A stretch of 64,000 bases of DNA from Exophiala sp. HKRS030. Its lineage: Eukaryota > Ascomycota > Eurotiomycetes > Chaetothyriales > Herpotrichiellaceae. How positions within the stretch are numbered: position 1 is the first letter of the stretch; every line of letters begins with the position of its first letter. The notes below the pieces were generated by a model, which was not told the origin of the DNA, searched no databases, and worked only from the letters and a program-made list of their open reading frames with translations. The DNA is taken from assembly GCA_023897205.1 (NCBI GenBank), contig JAHWDD010000011.1, forward strand, positions 372,001-436,000. Reading direction: 5' to 3'. A program made the position numbers and the translations under genes. Below, piece after piece: positions 21,211 to 32,868 of the stretch.

Positions 21211-22626
21211 ATGGCACCTACAGCCCCCTTCAACCCACCTGCTGCGGATCTCCCAGGCAAACCATTTGTTCCAGAATGGATACCCCCTCCAGTCACTGAG
21301 GAGAAACACAATTTTGCTGAGCTCACGTCGATTGATCTTTCTTTGCTCGACTCAGTTGACCCTGCCGTTGTGGACAACCTGGTGAATCAAGTCAAGCGGG
21401 CCATCCGTGAAGACGGCTTTCTCTTTCTCGAGAACTATGGTGTCTCTTTAGAACAGGTTAGGGCTAAATTCAACATTTGAGCAGAGACTATGGGGGGCAC
21501 TGACAAGTCGATCCTCGAAAACAGCTACACCGTCAATTTGCTCTTGCTCAGTTTCTATACCACAACATTAGCGAAGAGGACAGACAGCGCCTACTTTTCG
21601 ATCCAGACACTGGCAAGTGGTCTGGTTACAAACATCCGTTTGGATTCAAGGTGAGTTTGGTTCAGACCAAAGCCAAGCATCCCAGTCCTTTTACTGACCA
21701 GTCTTTTTCCCCCGCCGCCGCAGCGCCACCGCGGTCCTCCGGATGGCATTGAGCAGTTCAACTGGTACCCACGTGAATGGGAAGACATCGATCGAGTCCC
21801 ACGGTGCCTGCACCCATTCATGGACGAGATTGAGGAGTTTTGCAACTATCTTACCAAATCGGTCAACCGCCGGTTGCTCACCCTTTTCTCCCGCGTTCTC
21901 GAGCTTCCCGACGATTACTTGTGGGACAATGTGCAATCCCACGGGAGCCCGACAGGAGAAGGCTACTTTCGCCACGCTCTGTTCCGACCTGTGCAGAAAG
22001 AGACACAAGAGGCGTCCAAGGGCCTTCGTATGCACGGCCACACAGACTTTGGCTTGACAACCCTGCTCTTTTCCGTTCCAATCTCGTGTCTACAAATTTG
22101 GGGGCGTGACGAGAAGTGGTATTACGTGCCTTACAAGCCTGGAGCGCTCGTCGTCAACATTGGCGACACCCTAGAAATCGTCTCCGGCGGACACTTCAAG
22201 GCAACTCGCCACCGAGTCTTCAAGCCACCAGCCGATCAGGCCCAGTCAGAGCGGCTTTCCTTGGTGCTATTCAATAGCTCTGTCGGCGACTTGCGCATGG
22301 AACCTGTTAAATGTGCGTGTTATCTCATCTTCTTGTCTGATGCAAGGTATACATAAGTACTGACATAAGTCGCGCGCCTAGCTTCGCCCCTACTCCAACG
22401 AGAAGGCTGTGTGGAAGATCAAGGCGTTTACAGCGAGTTCAAAAGGCGAACCCTCCAGGGGCAACTCGTGCCTACGAACCGTGAATGGCGAGAGATTCAG
22501 ATTGCCACAGCAACGGATCCGACGGACATGGTGCGCAATCGGATTGGCGCCGACCAAGTCCTCATCGACGGCAAGCTTATGCAGCAACGGGAGTACATGG
22601 GCGTTAAAGTCGTCCTTCCCGTGTAA
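21211..22626 (+). CDS. 2-oxoglutarate-Fe(II) dioxygenase (isopenicillin-N-synthase-like)
   Basis: Exons 21211-21456, 21525-21650, 21724-22312 and 22382-22626 give 401 residues. The N-terminal DIOX_N region reads VKRAIREDGFLFLENYGV. The iron ligands are His230 and Asp232 (MHGHTDFG) and His287 (TRHRVF), and the 2-oxoglutarate anchor is Arg301/Ser303 (SERLSL). Members of this family hydroxylate, desaturate or cyclise small molecules in fungal metabolism. In many relatives the domain ends near residue 330; here a further C-terminal part (VYSEFKRRTLQG, then IGADQVLIDGKLM) is also seen in uncharacterised fungal homologues. It is divergent from RidA and followed by a C2H2 regulator, so it probably belongs to the same small pathway as the aldolase and transporter. 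Confidence 0.92.
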
Positions 22627-23371
22627 AATACAAGAAGAGTGAATTCCGCTGGGGTGTGGTGATCCTTTTCGGCAAATTCAATTCAGTCCTCAAGATAGAC
22701 ATGATTTTGGACCCTGGTGGTGTGAACTGCTTCACAGTCGCTGTTGAGGCGAAGGTCACCCCCCTGAGAGGATGGAGCAGTGTGTACAGTGATCCTCTGT
22801 AAGCTATTCCGTAGCCTCAATTTTGAATTCTCATTATCGCCAACAACTGTGCTGGTAGCGTGATCATATATTGAGCCCTGGAATGTTGGTCGAACTCGTG
22901 GGGGAAGGGCGCAGCTTCCAGCTTCTTTTCCAGCAGATTAAAGACCATCGCTTGCTTATCGTTCAGTAACCGAAGCCAATCTATTGGTCTTTTTCAATTG
23001 CCGCTTATCACAGGATTGCCTCGGGCCTTATCAGTGGAGAGTCACTTGCAAACGCCCTTGTTGCATGCAGCCGCATTGATGTTCACAGCTGTCTATCTTA
23101 TTGACATCGAGCGACACGGAACAGATAGACACGCGGTCGTGGTGATGTCCCCGTGTATATCATCGCTCGGCAATTGAGGCACCGCGGGGGATCTTCGTAT
23201 TAAATATCGGATCGAGAGCCGAAACGTTCGTTGTTCGAAGCTGGACGGCTACCTCGGCGCCTTCGACCAGCAGCCCTTCTCTTTACCGTAAAGTATCTCG
23301 CAGAGGCAGAGAGGACCAGAATCCATCCCTGACCATAACGAATCACCGTTGTCAGATTGCAGTCAGTCAGC
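22627..23371. promoter_or_regulatory. Intergenic, oxygenase 3' end and C2H2 regulator promoter
   Basis: 745 bp without a gene. I looked for the GAGGAGCTC element and did not find it here, so the regulator does not appear to carry its own copy of the cluster motif. Confidence 0.45.
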
Positions 23372-25576
23372 ATGAGCCAACAACGACAACAGCCCTTTCA
23401 ATGTCATGTGTGTCACAGCCGATTTACACGAAATGAGAACCTCAAGAGGCACTCGGCGCTACACTCGCGCTCACAAGCGAGTCCTCCCTCGCATGTGTGT
23501 GATTATTGCACCGCTACATTCTCGAGGGCCGATCTGCAACGTCGCCATGTGAAGAAGATGCACCTAGAGCGACAAGACTTCCGACGATCCACCACAAAGA
23601 GACTTCGGCAAGACACGACATCAACGGCACTCATCAGACGACGCGGCGAGCCGGATAATGCACAGCGGAGAAGATCTTGCCCCAGGCAGCAGCAGACATT
23701 ATCTGCATCATTGTCCCCATCAGAAAGCCCATGCAGCAAGTTGACCCGGAGGACACAGTCGAACGATGATTATGGCTCACTACCTCAGGTGGACTACTAC
23801 TCTGCCCGGGAGAGGCCTCACCTACCGCAGGACGAGCAACTTGGAATATTCCACCACGGTATTATTCACCAGTATAACGGCGAAGACGGTCTGAATGCAG
23901 TCGCAACCGTGGCCAGCCCTACAAGCGTTGGAGGCGACGACTCTTCTTCGATCGACACGGGCGGCTCGGCAGTAATGTTATTAGCAGAACCGACACACAT
24001 CAGTCAACCAGTTTTCCATGCGACTGACGATGTGGAACAAAGTTTGCGGTTAGGCTCCTTGTCCTCGACGTCCAGTCCTAGTCAATTCCAGAACAACAAT
24101 CTTAACTCTCATCATGCCACTAGCACTTCACCGCCGGCGAGTATTTCACAAAGCCAACAGCAGGAGGAAGATTGGTCTCCCTCGCCGGCGCAGATCGGCC
24201 GAGGCGTACACCAATACTTTAAACACATCTCCAACTTTTTCCCGTTCTTGCACCAACCCACGTTCGACATCGGTCGGACCCCTGACTTTTTGATTCTCAG
24301 CATGCTCAGTCTGGCCTATCAGTATGACGAGGACCCGGATTATTGTGGCGGTGACGCCGCATTCGGTTCAGGCGCGAGGCTCTCTGCACGCTGCTTCCAC
24401 CGCGCGCGTGTGCTGCTCCTTGAATCCTCCAACGAAAGCACGAAGTTTAGCTGGTCGAGCAGCCTGACCATGATCCAGGCATACCTGTTGCTTCAAGTTT
24501 GTGCCATGATGTACCTCTGTGGCGAAGACTCGGCACACGGCTTACAGATGCACTCCAAGATGATTTTCCTCGCACGCTCCGGGGGCCTGATGCTACCATG
24601 CCCGACCCCTGCTGGGGCGAGTGAAGATCTGGGTTCCTTGTGGCGAGAGTTCGTCACGGCCGAGTCTCACAAGCGGACATTGTTTGCCCTTCACCAGGTA
24701 GACGCGTTGTGGTACCAATTCCTCTCAATCCCCCGGTCGCTCTCACACCTGGAAATCAAACACGACCTGCCTTGTCCCGAAGACTGCTGGGCGGCTACCT
24801 CGTCCGCGCAGTGGGCGCACCGAAGATTGCTGCTCGTTGCAAGACACACCACCGGTGGCCAGCCGATGCAGTATGGAGATGCCGTTCGACGCTTTCTCTC
24901 CGCCGACCACCCAGACATCGATTCGATTCCGGATTTTGACGCGTACGGGGCCGTCAACGTCGCCCAGTTCTTGATCTCCAGCGTCCGCGAAATTTCGGGT
25001 TGGCTGACGATGACCGGGAGGCTTTCCATCGAGAGGTTGGAACCTCTGAGGTCGTCGCTCGAGGCCTTTCGCCCACTACTCATTCGACAAAATCAGGTTG
25101 CTGATGCGGCAGGCGGTGGTGGGTCCAAGGGTTCGACGTTGTGCGAGGCGACGTGGCAAATGGCCATGATCGAATTGCAGACGTGGTCTCCAGCCCACAC
25201 CGGCGGCATCGTGGGAGGAAGCGTGGATGCGTTGTTGCAAGAGTCCACCCACCTCGCACCGTCTTGCGAGTTCCTGGTGGAAACCGACACGGCCAGGTCC
25301 ATTCAGCCACACATCGACTGGTTCTTGTGTCAGCTCGACAACACCACCCCGGTCCCCGGCTCGGAACCGCCATGGGTGCTTCTGTACGCCTACAAGGCCT
25401 TTTTGATCGCTTGGCGGTTGGTTTGCGGCGCCTCTGTGGGTGCAATGCAAGTTGTGGGAGTGGCGGATGGCGACGTCGAGGGAGCCATGAGGTGGGCGCG
25501 TAAGGTTTTCGAACATAGACAGCGCTGGCGGCTCGGTAGAATGATCTTGACGTGCTTGGACGGCCTAGCAAATTAG
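23372..25576 (+). CDS. C2H2 zinc-finger transcription factor with fungal_trans domain
   Basis: An intronless gene of 734 residues starting at ATG 23372. Two tandem C2H2 fingers open the protein: C11-C14-H27-H31 (FQCHVCHSRFTRNENLKRH) and C43-C46-H59-H64 (HVCDYCTATFSRADLQRRH). A Ser/Gln-rich linker follows, then a fungal-specific transcription factor domain from about residue 270 (FPFLHQPTFDI, then ARVLLLESS, then LLLQVCAMMYLCG). This architecture is common in pathway regulators of filamentous fungi. It lies directly after the oxygenase gene and is the obvious candidate regulator of the 16.3-22.6 kb genes; that link rests on position and on the shared promoter motif, not on demonstrated binding. 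Confidence 0.92.
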   Translation: MSQQRQQPFQCHVCHSRFTRNENLKRHSALHSRSQASPPSHVCDYCTATFSRADLQRRHVKKMHLERQDFRRSTTKRLRQDTTSTALIRRRGEPDNAQRRRSCPRQQQTLSASLSPSESPCSKLTRRTQSNDDYGSLPQVDYYSARERPHLPQDEQLGIFHHGIIHQYNGEDGLNAVATVASPTSVGGDDSSSIDTGGSAVMLLAEPTHISQPVFHATDDVEQSLRLGSLSSTSSPSQFQNNNLNSHHATSTSPPASISQSQQQEEDWSPSPAQIGRGVHQYFKHISNFFPFLHQPTFDIGRTPDFLILSMLSLAYQYDEDPDYCGGDAAFGSGARLSARCFHRARVLLLESSNESTKFSWSSSLTMIQAYLLLQVCAMMYLCGEDSAHGLQMHSKMIFLARSGGLMLPCPTPAGASEDLGSLWREFVTAESHKRTLFALHQVDALWYQFLSIPRSLSHLEIKHDLPCPEDCWAATSSAQWAHRRLLLVARHTTGGQPMQYGDAVRRFLSADHPDIDSIPDFDAYGAVNVAQFLISSVREISGWLTMTGRLSIERLEPLRSSLEAFRPLLIRQNQVADAAGGGGSKGSTLCEATWQMAMIELQTWSPAHTGGIVGGSVDALLQESTHLAPSCEFLVETDTARSIQPHIDWFLCQLDNTTPVPGSEPPWVLLYAYKAFLIAWRLVCGASVGAMQVVGVADGDVEGAMRWARKVFEHRQRWRLGRMILTCLDGLAN

Positions 25577-26055
25577 TTCAAAGCAATTCTTCCTATTTGA
25601 ACTTTTCTGGGACCAGCTCGAAGCGGACTATGTTGTTGGCATCCACATTTAAAATACCTTGAGTATGATCTTTCATCCTATCTTATTGTCAGCAACTTGC
25701 TGGTGTCACACTCTAGATGACAAGCAGTCTAGTCATGAGGTAATATATCCTGCGCTGGGATACGAGACTGAACTTCACTCAGGGAAGGCATATTTATGAT
25801 TCATTTATTCGTTCTTCTGGCAATATTCAAATCTAACAATGTTGGAATCTCTGCAGGTGTAAATATCAACCGCCCAGCAGTACTCGCTGTATTTGAGATA
25901 TATCCCAACTTTATTGGCTTTCTGTCCGCCAGGATGGTTTGTTGTAACTTGGGTTCAAGCAAGGTATATTTCGTGGGCTGGGTATTTGGCATGTTGAAAT
26001 TGTAAGGATGATTTCCACAGACGAGATGTCGCTCAACGTGGTCTTCCTGTTCATT
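25577..26055. terminator. Convergent 3' region, C2H2 regulator / RING gene
   Basis: 479 bp, AT-rich, with only short frames. No gene is seen. Confidence 0.45.
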
Positions 26056-26790
26056 TCATAATGACCGTGTCGACAAATGAGCCGGTCTTGGGATCTGTGG
26101 GTCAGAGAGTCGCGATGGTGCCATTCTTTTCAGGTCCTTTCTACTACAATAGAAGTTAGGATTGCAGATTGTAGATGGTATGTTGCGAGGTGGGGGCAAT
26201 ATTCATTACCATATCGGACATGTACCAGACACCCTTAGCAACCACGGATCGATACATCGAGGGTGATATATGTGGCCACAATGTAGAATTCGTACCTCCT
26301 GGGAAGGAGTAAAAGTGTCGACGCAAACAGGACACTCATCTATATCTGATAGTTAGTCAATACATGCTCAGGACCCAGGGGTCCTAGCAAAGGACATGTA
26401 TCTCGTACTTCTCTTTGCAGTATCCACGGTGACTTTCTTTCCCTTGACACAGATATTGGCTTCTTCATCCGTCATGTTTTCCATTTGAGCTACTCGTATC
26501 ACCGTCCCATATTTGACCAGAGGCATCGAATCGACAAAGGACTTCGACATGCCAGTCTTTCTTTTTTCCTTGATAATCTGTCGGTATACGACGGGCATTG
26601 GTGCAGGTGGCTGGGGTTGCCTTTTCCCGCTGGTCCACCAAACCAGCATAATGATGATGAAAAGCACTCCCAATAGCACCGAGATGGTGACGATGGTCCT
26701 GCTCTTGGCGGTGCCGGTGGTGGCATTGGGAGGCGCAGGGGCGGTAGCCATGGCATCTTGCCCGTGCCTGGTGGCAGTGGGAGATGCCAT
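26056..26790 (-). CDS. Single-pass membrane RING-H2 protein (probable E3 ubiquitin ligase)
   Basis: Exons 26790-26409, 26339-26210 and 26143-26056 give 199 residues; introns are 69 and 66 nt and the first has a good branch site (TGACTAAC). One membrane helix lies at about residues 32-52 (TIVTISVLLGVLFIIIMLVW). The C-terminal RING-H2 finger has C130, C133, C148, H150, H153, C156, C168 and C171 (ECPVC, then HCGHIYHPRCIDPWLL, then GTCPIC). The last Cys codon is itself split by intron 2. The finger would recruit an E2 and ubiquitinate membrane or endosomal proteins. Relatives are often longer, with a lumenal PA domain; none is seen here, so an additional upstream exon is possible. Unspliced frames hide this gene completely. 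Confidence 0.85.
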
Positions 26791-27928
26791 GCTGTTATAC
26801 CAACCTCAGCCCTCGGTCATCAGACCAGCCACCTGTCTATTATCAAACTGTTTGATCATAAATATCTCGTACTCGAAATGAGCATGCTCTCTACACCGTT
26901 CAATTACACCGGCAGACAGCTTCCTGTATATGAGGCATTTATTGAGATGGGATGTGGAGTTGACCCTGCCCCCGATCAACAGGACAAGCGTAGGGTAAGT
27001 GTGGGATGGACAAGTACGTACAGTGTTTGGTTGTGTAATTAAGCAGGTAAGTGGACCTTTCTTAACTACGGGAGCCAATCGCGGGGCGTGTCCGGTATAG
27101 GCTACGACGCCTAAGAAGCCCCTAATAATTGCTTGGCTTCGTGCCATTTCTGACCTTCTTACGGAGTACAGGACTTCATACTTCATACTCGTGTTCTGTA
27201 ACCCAGAGACTGCGTATTCGGCAGGCCAGCCTAATTTTTCATGTCTTGTTTTCGCCTCATGGAGCTAGGCTCATCAAAGGTAAAGCAGGAGGGGCATTGG
27301 CCACCAAAGTCAGTATGGGTGAGATGAGTGGACAAAGTCCCCCCTAAGGCACGAGTAACAAAACTGGCTCTCTCCCCGACACCTCGAAGCGAATTCAAGC
27401 TGCAAGTTGTCAGAAGAGAGAACTGGCACTCGCAGCAACATCCAATGGCGATCGAATGCATGTCGGCGTACAACCCAGCATGGGACGAATAAATGGCTCA
27501 TACTGTGCGCCCACATTCCTGGAGCAATCTTTGGTGTAGGCCACGCCCACGGTAAGACGGAACGTACCCGGCAAGACGGGATTTCCACTCTCGTTCAGTG
27601 TTCCCTGCCACAAGGCCATTTCGTGCGGCTGATTCACATGCCTGATCCGTTCGCCATTGATTGCACCAGCTCTACTCGAACGTGGTTCGTGTTCGTTACC
27701 CTTTGTTGTGCTATCTTTTTGTCATTTCCATCTCTTTCTTGTCCCACTCCTTATCAGTGGGGTGATGGATTTTTTTTTCACTGCCTCGTCAACCCTTTTC
27801 GCAGGGGATAAATTCCGCTCGAACCCCAAGCCGATCTTGGTTACCTTTGAGCAGGCTCCGAGGACAGCAGTGGTGACAGAGCGGTTAAGATTTGCTGTTA
27901 CGGTCCAGCTATCATAGTCAGAATCAAC
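26791..27928. promoter_or_regulatory. Divergent promoter, RING gene / HAK potassium transporter
   Basis: 1.1 kb between divergent starts. A minus-strand frame at 27186-26806 is in phase with the RING gene but ends in a stop 16 bp before its ATG; it shows no conserved domain. A TACGGAGTAC element lies at 27160-27169. The 200 bp before the HAK ATG are pyrimidine-rich, as in a fungal leader. Confidence 0.45.
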
Positions 27929-30538
27929 ATGGCGACTACAATCCGCATCGCAGATGAAGTTCACCCAAAGACGGGCATCGAGTTCACTAGAACAGATACC
28001 CAGTCATCACGGAACCTACGAAAAGGAAGCATCGGTGACGATGGAATCTACAACATCCGTTCGAGGTCCCGGCAACCATCGCGCGCGCCATCTGAGTACA
28101 AACCTGATGGCGATCCTGGGTTGCGCAAAGAAGGCGACTTCAAGCAGGCGCAGGTATGCAGATCCCCAGCTGTTTGCCCCCTTCTAATGCAAAGTCTAAC
28201 ACACGTTGACAAGGTCTTCAATGGTAAAATGCTTCTATGGCTGGCGTATCAAGCAACCGGCGTCATCTATGGCGATATCGGCACCAGTCCTCTCTATGTC
28301 TACTCTTCCACTTTCACATCTGCGCCCTCCCACCAGGATCTCATCGGCGTCTTATCCCTCATCATCTGGTCGCTTACAATGATGGTGACGGTGAAGTATG
28401 TTTTGATCGTCGTGCGGGCCGATAACGACGGCGAAGGGGGAACTTTCAGCACGTATTCGTTGTTGAGTCGCTATGTATGATGGCCAACAACCTATACCAT
28501 TTGATGGGAAAAGATTGCTGATACATTGCCAAAGTTGAACATCACAAACCGCGATCCGAGAGAGGCTTCTCTGGTTCGCATGCGCCGTTACGCCTCCGGT
28601 GACCTCGAATCTGCGGGGCGCGCCATGCGTCAGGGTATCGAGTCGCACAAATTCTTCCGCGGCTTGCTCAAGGTGATGGGCGTGCTCGCTGTTGCCATGG
28701 TCATCGCCGACGGTGTCTTAACTCCTGCTCAGTCCGTACTTGGGGCTGTCCAGGGTGCAAAAGTTGTCAACCCCGGTCTCTCAAAGGGCGCGATCATCGG
28801 CATCACCGATGCTATTCTGGTCGTGCTATTCCTGGTCCAACCATTTGGTATCACGAAGATTACCCTCGCATTCTCACCCATTGTGCTCATCTGGCTCGCC
28901 TTCAATGCCGTGTTTGGTATTTACAACCTGGCCAAGTTCGACGCATCCGTCTTCAAGGCATTCAACCCTGGGTACGGATTTGAATTCCTGATACGCAATG
29001 GAGAGCATGGCTGGAGACAGCTCGGCGGTATCTTGCTTGCTTTCACCGGTGTTGAAGCACTTTTTGCAGACCTTGGTGCTTTCAGCAGACGTGCCGTTCA
29101 ATTGAGTTGGTTGTGCTACGCCTTTCCGTGTCTACTTTTGGCATATATTGGTCAAGCCGCCTACATCAGCGAGCATCCTGACGCTTATGACAACCCTTTC
29201 TTCAACGCTGCTCCACCAGGAACCATATACCCGGCACTTATTATCGCCATTCTTGCGGCTATCGTGGCTTCCCAAGCTATTGTTACCGCAACATTCCAGG
29301 TACGAACCATCTTACACTTCTTGGAATAAAGGTTCTCCCACTGACTGCTCACAGCTCCTGCATCAAGTTATGAAACTGTCTTACTTTCCACAACTTAAAG
29401 TCATTCATACTTCCAAAATCTTCCATGGTCAGCTCTACATACCTCTAGCAAACTGGCTACTTATGATTGGCACCATTCTCATCGCTTCCATTTACAACAA
29501 TGTAAGCCCCCAAATTGAAAGATTCTGTCCACTGCTGACTTTTGTTTATAGACGACATCCTTGGGTAATGCCTACGGTGTTTGCGTCATGTTTGTCACAT
29601 TCTTTGATACGTGCATGGTCTCTCTGACGGCCATATTCGTCTGGCGATTTTCGCCCTTTCTTGTTTTTTTCCCATGGCTCATCATCGCCTGCATGGACGG
29701 CACATTCCTCTCTTCTGCCCTCACAAAGGTTCCGGATGGTGCATGGTTCACCATCACTCTGGCCATCATCCTAGCGAGTGTCTTTCTCCTGTGGCGGTTC
29801 GGTAAAGAACAACAATGGCTCGCCGAAGCCGAAGACCGCTTCCCCACAAGCCACTTTGTCCAAGTAGGACTTGACAAACAGTTACAACTGAGTAAGCGGT
29901 TCGAAAGTGACCGACTTAGCACGATCAAAGGATTTGGCGTGTTCTTCGACAAGGCCGGAGAGACTACACCGATCATCTTCAGTCAGTTCGCACTGAAACT
30001 CACAGCCGTACCTGAAGTCATGGTTTTCTTCCACCTGCGACCACTGGAAACTCCGTCAGTGCCTCCATCCGAGCGTCACACCATTTCCAGGTTAGCAATC
30101 CCCCACTGTTACAGGCTGGTCGTGCGGTACGGCTACAACGACGAAGTCATCACTCCCGACCTCGCGGGTGTAATTTATGAACAGATCAGGCTGTTTTTGA
30201 TGAGTCGAGATCCCAAGTCGATCCTCAATCTTGCCAAGGAGGAGAAATCTAGCGAGGACTCTGGACCAGAAACCGAGCAGCAACAAGATGACAGTGGTGT
30301 TGGTGGTGGTGGGGAGTCGTACGGTGCCGAACTTGCTCGTCTCGATGCCGCGTACGCACACAAAGTCATGTACATCATGGGTAAAGAACAGATGAAGATC
30401 AAGCCCAAGACAAATTATTTCCGGAAGGCATTGCTCTGGGCGTTCCTGTGGATCAGGGACAACACCAGAACGAAGATGGCCAACCTGAATGTTCCCATGG
30501 ATCGAGTGATCGAAGTTGGTTTCTTGAAACAGATTTGA
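27929..30538 (+). CDS. hak1: HAK/KUP/KT family high-affinity potassium transporter
   Basis: Five exons, 27929-28153, 28214-28474, 28535-29299, 29355-29501 and 29552-30538, give 794 residues. The family signatures are at the first membrane segment ([19 protein letters not shown]) and the loop after segment 2 ([18 protein letters not shown]), followed by [26 protein letters not shown] and [14 protein letters not shown]. About 12 membrane segments precede a long cytosolic C-terminal domain with acidic and Gly-rich low-complexity sequence (about residues 695-720). Fungal HAK transporters are plasma-membrane K+-H+ symporters induced by potassium starvation. All five junctions join in phase. The symbol follows fungal usage; only the family is certain. 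Confidence 0.95.
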
Positions 30539-31512
30539 AGAGGCTCTTCTTCGGTTGAGATTGGCAAGAACACACCTGCCTTGGGGGATATCTTACTTAA
30601 GACGACCGGCTCATGTTGGGAAACACAAGACCACGTCACGTCATACCTTGGATCATTTACAAGCAAGAATATCTATGCTCTGATATGTCTCTTCTCAGTG
30701 CAAATCCCTCAAGGTTCGCCGCCGGTGTAAGCCAGATTCAGGCTGAGATGGACATGACTGTCGGAAAACAGATGACCACAAATAGATCACATAGAGAAAC
30801 ACGGCTTTCACGATTACTGAAATGAATGCGAGGTACCCGTATCTTGGGAGCTGAACATTTTTACCGTCATCATATCTCTCAACTCCGGAGTCCGTAAAGC
30901 ACAAAGCAACGACATGATGATGATCCAGTAAGAATGAATCTCGAATGCGAAATGTGGTTAGCGTGACTGTACCTGTATTCAGGCCTCCCAAAAAGTGACA
31001 AACAAATCTTTCCATACGAGATCTCTCTCATAACGGAATGTTATGGCTCTCTCTCCCTCTCTCCATCTACGACCTTTGGTATGACATGATTCGCTGATTC
31101 TCGCCGACTTCGAACCCTCACCTCGTATCGACCAGACTCGGGGGGTGCTGTTACCAGTAAAGAAATGGGGGGCTGTGTGACGACTGCACGAAGTATGCTT
31201 TACGAACGGCGTGACATGCCGTTCTCTTGTTTCTTTTCAAGGAGATATAAGAACCCCAGGGGGGGGTAAGAAGGAGACATGAAAAGAAGAAGAGGCTAGG
31301 ACCTGAAGACTTGTGTCATTTGCAAAATCACCACCCTCAGAACACCATTTCCCATTGCTTTTTGAACGTCGACAACGATAACCCTTTTCGAATCCCCCAT
31401 CATATATGTTCACATCGCCTGGTTTCTCACTTTCCTCATTTACTCATTACCTCTTCCTCTTCTGGTTTTCCGTTCCTCTTCTTTGATATACTCCGTCACT
31501 TTCTTCACGAGC
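30539..31512. promoter_or_regulatory. Intergenic, HAK 3' end to FAD monooxygenase promoter
   Basis: 974 bp without a gene. It contains a GATATAAG TATA-like box near 31243-31250, G-runs around 31258-31268 and a TACTCCGT element at 31489-31496, just before the monooxygenase start. Confidence 0.45.
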
Positions 31513-32868
31513 ATGAGAGTCATCATCATCGGTGCTGGGTTCGGAGGTTTGTGTCTGGCCAACGGTCTCCTCCAGAGGCACCGTTCGGATGACGACGACA
31601 TGAACATGGATATCCAAGTGTTTGAACGTCACTCCGGACCCGACCACGACCTGGCAGGGTACGGGCTCCACGTCGATGGGGGCGGGAAAAAGGCACTGCG
31701 TCATTGCCTCGACGGAGACACATACCGACGGTTCCTCGCCGCCAGCACTCCAGCAGGCAGCAAATGGGCATTCCGTGGTACGAGAGACCTCAGAACCATC
31801 GCCATGAGGGACGACTCGAAGATCTCGGGAAAACCAGAAGAAGAGGTAGAGAGACGTGCCGTACACAGGTTCGAGTTTCGTGACATCCTACTCAAGGGGC
31901 TACGCAAGCAAGGGGATGAGGCTGCAATCGGCGTCAAGGTCCAAGTTCATTGGGGCAAATCATTTGTTAGGTATGAGGAGATATCAAGAGCGGACGCGAA
32001 TGCAAATGGGAACGAGTTTGTTAATGGAAGTGTCAGAGCATATTTCCAGGACGGTACAAGTGCCGAAGGAGATATTCTCGTCGGTGCTGACGGGAGTAAG
32101 AGTCTAGTCAGGCAACAAAGGTTTCCTGATTTGAAAAGGGAGGATTTGGGTATCGCCATCATTTGTGGAAGATATCAATTGACTCCCGACAGAGTGAAAA
32201 AGTTGCCCGATTTCATGACGGATGGAAGTTTGAACAACATCGTCCCTCGTGGTAAAGGTTGGCTTTTCTTAGCTAGTTTTCCGCATACCGAGTTTGAGAA
32301 TGTCAGAGAAAGCTATACGCTTTGGGCTTACGTGGTACCCAAGGGAGACGTCGACATGAACACCATCAAACAGATGACCCCTGAGAAAATGAGGGATTTG
32401 GTACTGGATGGAGTCAAGGGTTGGAAATCGACCGAGTTTGGACTTGGTCGAGTCATCAAGGACGTGGATTTGACAACGATCTCCCCAATCATCTTGAAAA
32501 GTATGCCAGTTTTACCAAAAGACTGGAACGGCAGCAGTAAGGTCGTGTTATTGGGTGACAGCATACACAACATGACACCAATGGCGGGAGTCGGTGCCAA
32601 CGTCGCCTTGAGGGACGCTCACCTGTTGACCGACACGTTGGTGGAGGTGCAAAACGGGAAGACGAACATGACAGAGGCAATCACCAAGTACGAGGTAGAG
32701 ATGAAAGGGTACGCCAATGCGGCAGTGGCTCTGTCCAGACAGATCGCTCAAGGGGCCAGTTCGACTTCGACCGTCCAGAGGTGGGCGTTTCACGGCTTGT
32801 TGAGGCTCGCACAGGCTTGTCCACTGGTCATGAGGCATACGATCGGAAGAGGAGCCTTGGAGGATTGA
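31513..32868 (+). CDS. FAD-dependent monooxygenase (PHBH / salicylate-hydroxylase-like)
   Basis: An intronless gene of 451 residues from ATG 31513. The FAD-binding GxGxxG begins at residue 7 (IIIGAGFGGLCLANGL), the DG motif is GDILVGADGSKSLVRQQ, and the second FAD motif is VLLGDSIHNMTPMAGVGANVALRDAHLL. These define group A flavin monooxygenases, which use NAD(P)H and oxygen to hydroxylate aromatic or polyketide substrates. A closely similar type is frequent in fungal secondary metabolism. No biosynthetic core enzyme is adjacent, so a pathway cannot be assigned. No membrane anchor is visible. The start was chosen as the only ATG directly before the FAD motif. Confidence 0.93.
   Translation: MRVIIIGAGFGGLCLANGLLQRHRSDDDDMNMDIQVFERHSGPDHDLAGYGLHVDGGGKKALRHCLDGDTYRRFLAASTPAGSKWAFRGTRDLRTIAMRDDSKISGKPEEEVERRAVHRFEFRDILLKGLRKQGDEAAIGVKVQVHWGKSFVRYEEISRADANANGNEFVNGSVRAYFQDGTSAEGDILVGADGSKSLVRQQRFPDLKREDLGIAIICGRYQLTPDRVKKLPDFMTDGSLNNIVPRGKGWLFLASFPHTEFENVRESYTLWAYVVPKGDVDMNTIKQMTPEKMRDLVLDGVKGWKSTEFGLGRVIKDVDLTTISPIILKSMPVLPKDWNGSSKVVLLGDSIHNMTPMAGVGANVALRDAHLLTDTLVEVQNGKTNMTEAITKYEVEMKGYANAAVALSRQIAQGASSTSTVQRWAFHGLLRLAQACPLVMRHTIGRGALED

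Noticed and set aside
26806..27186. 126-codon minus-strand frame in phase with the RING gene
   Set aside because: It ends in a stop before the RING ATG and shows no signal peptide, PA domain or splice donor that would make it a convincing first exon.
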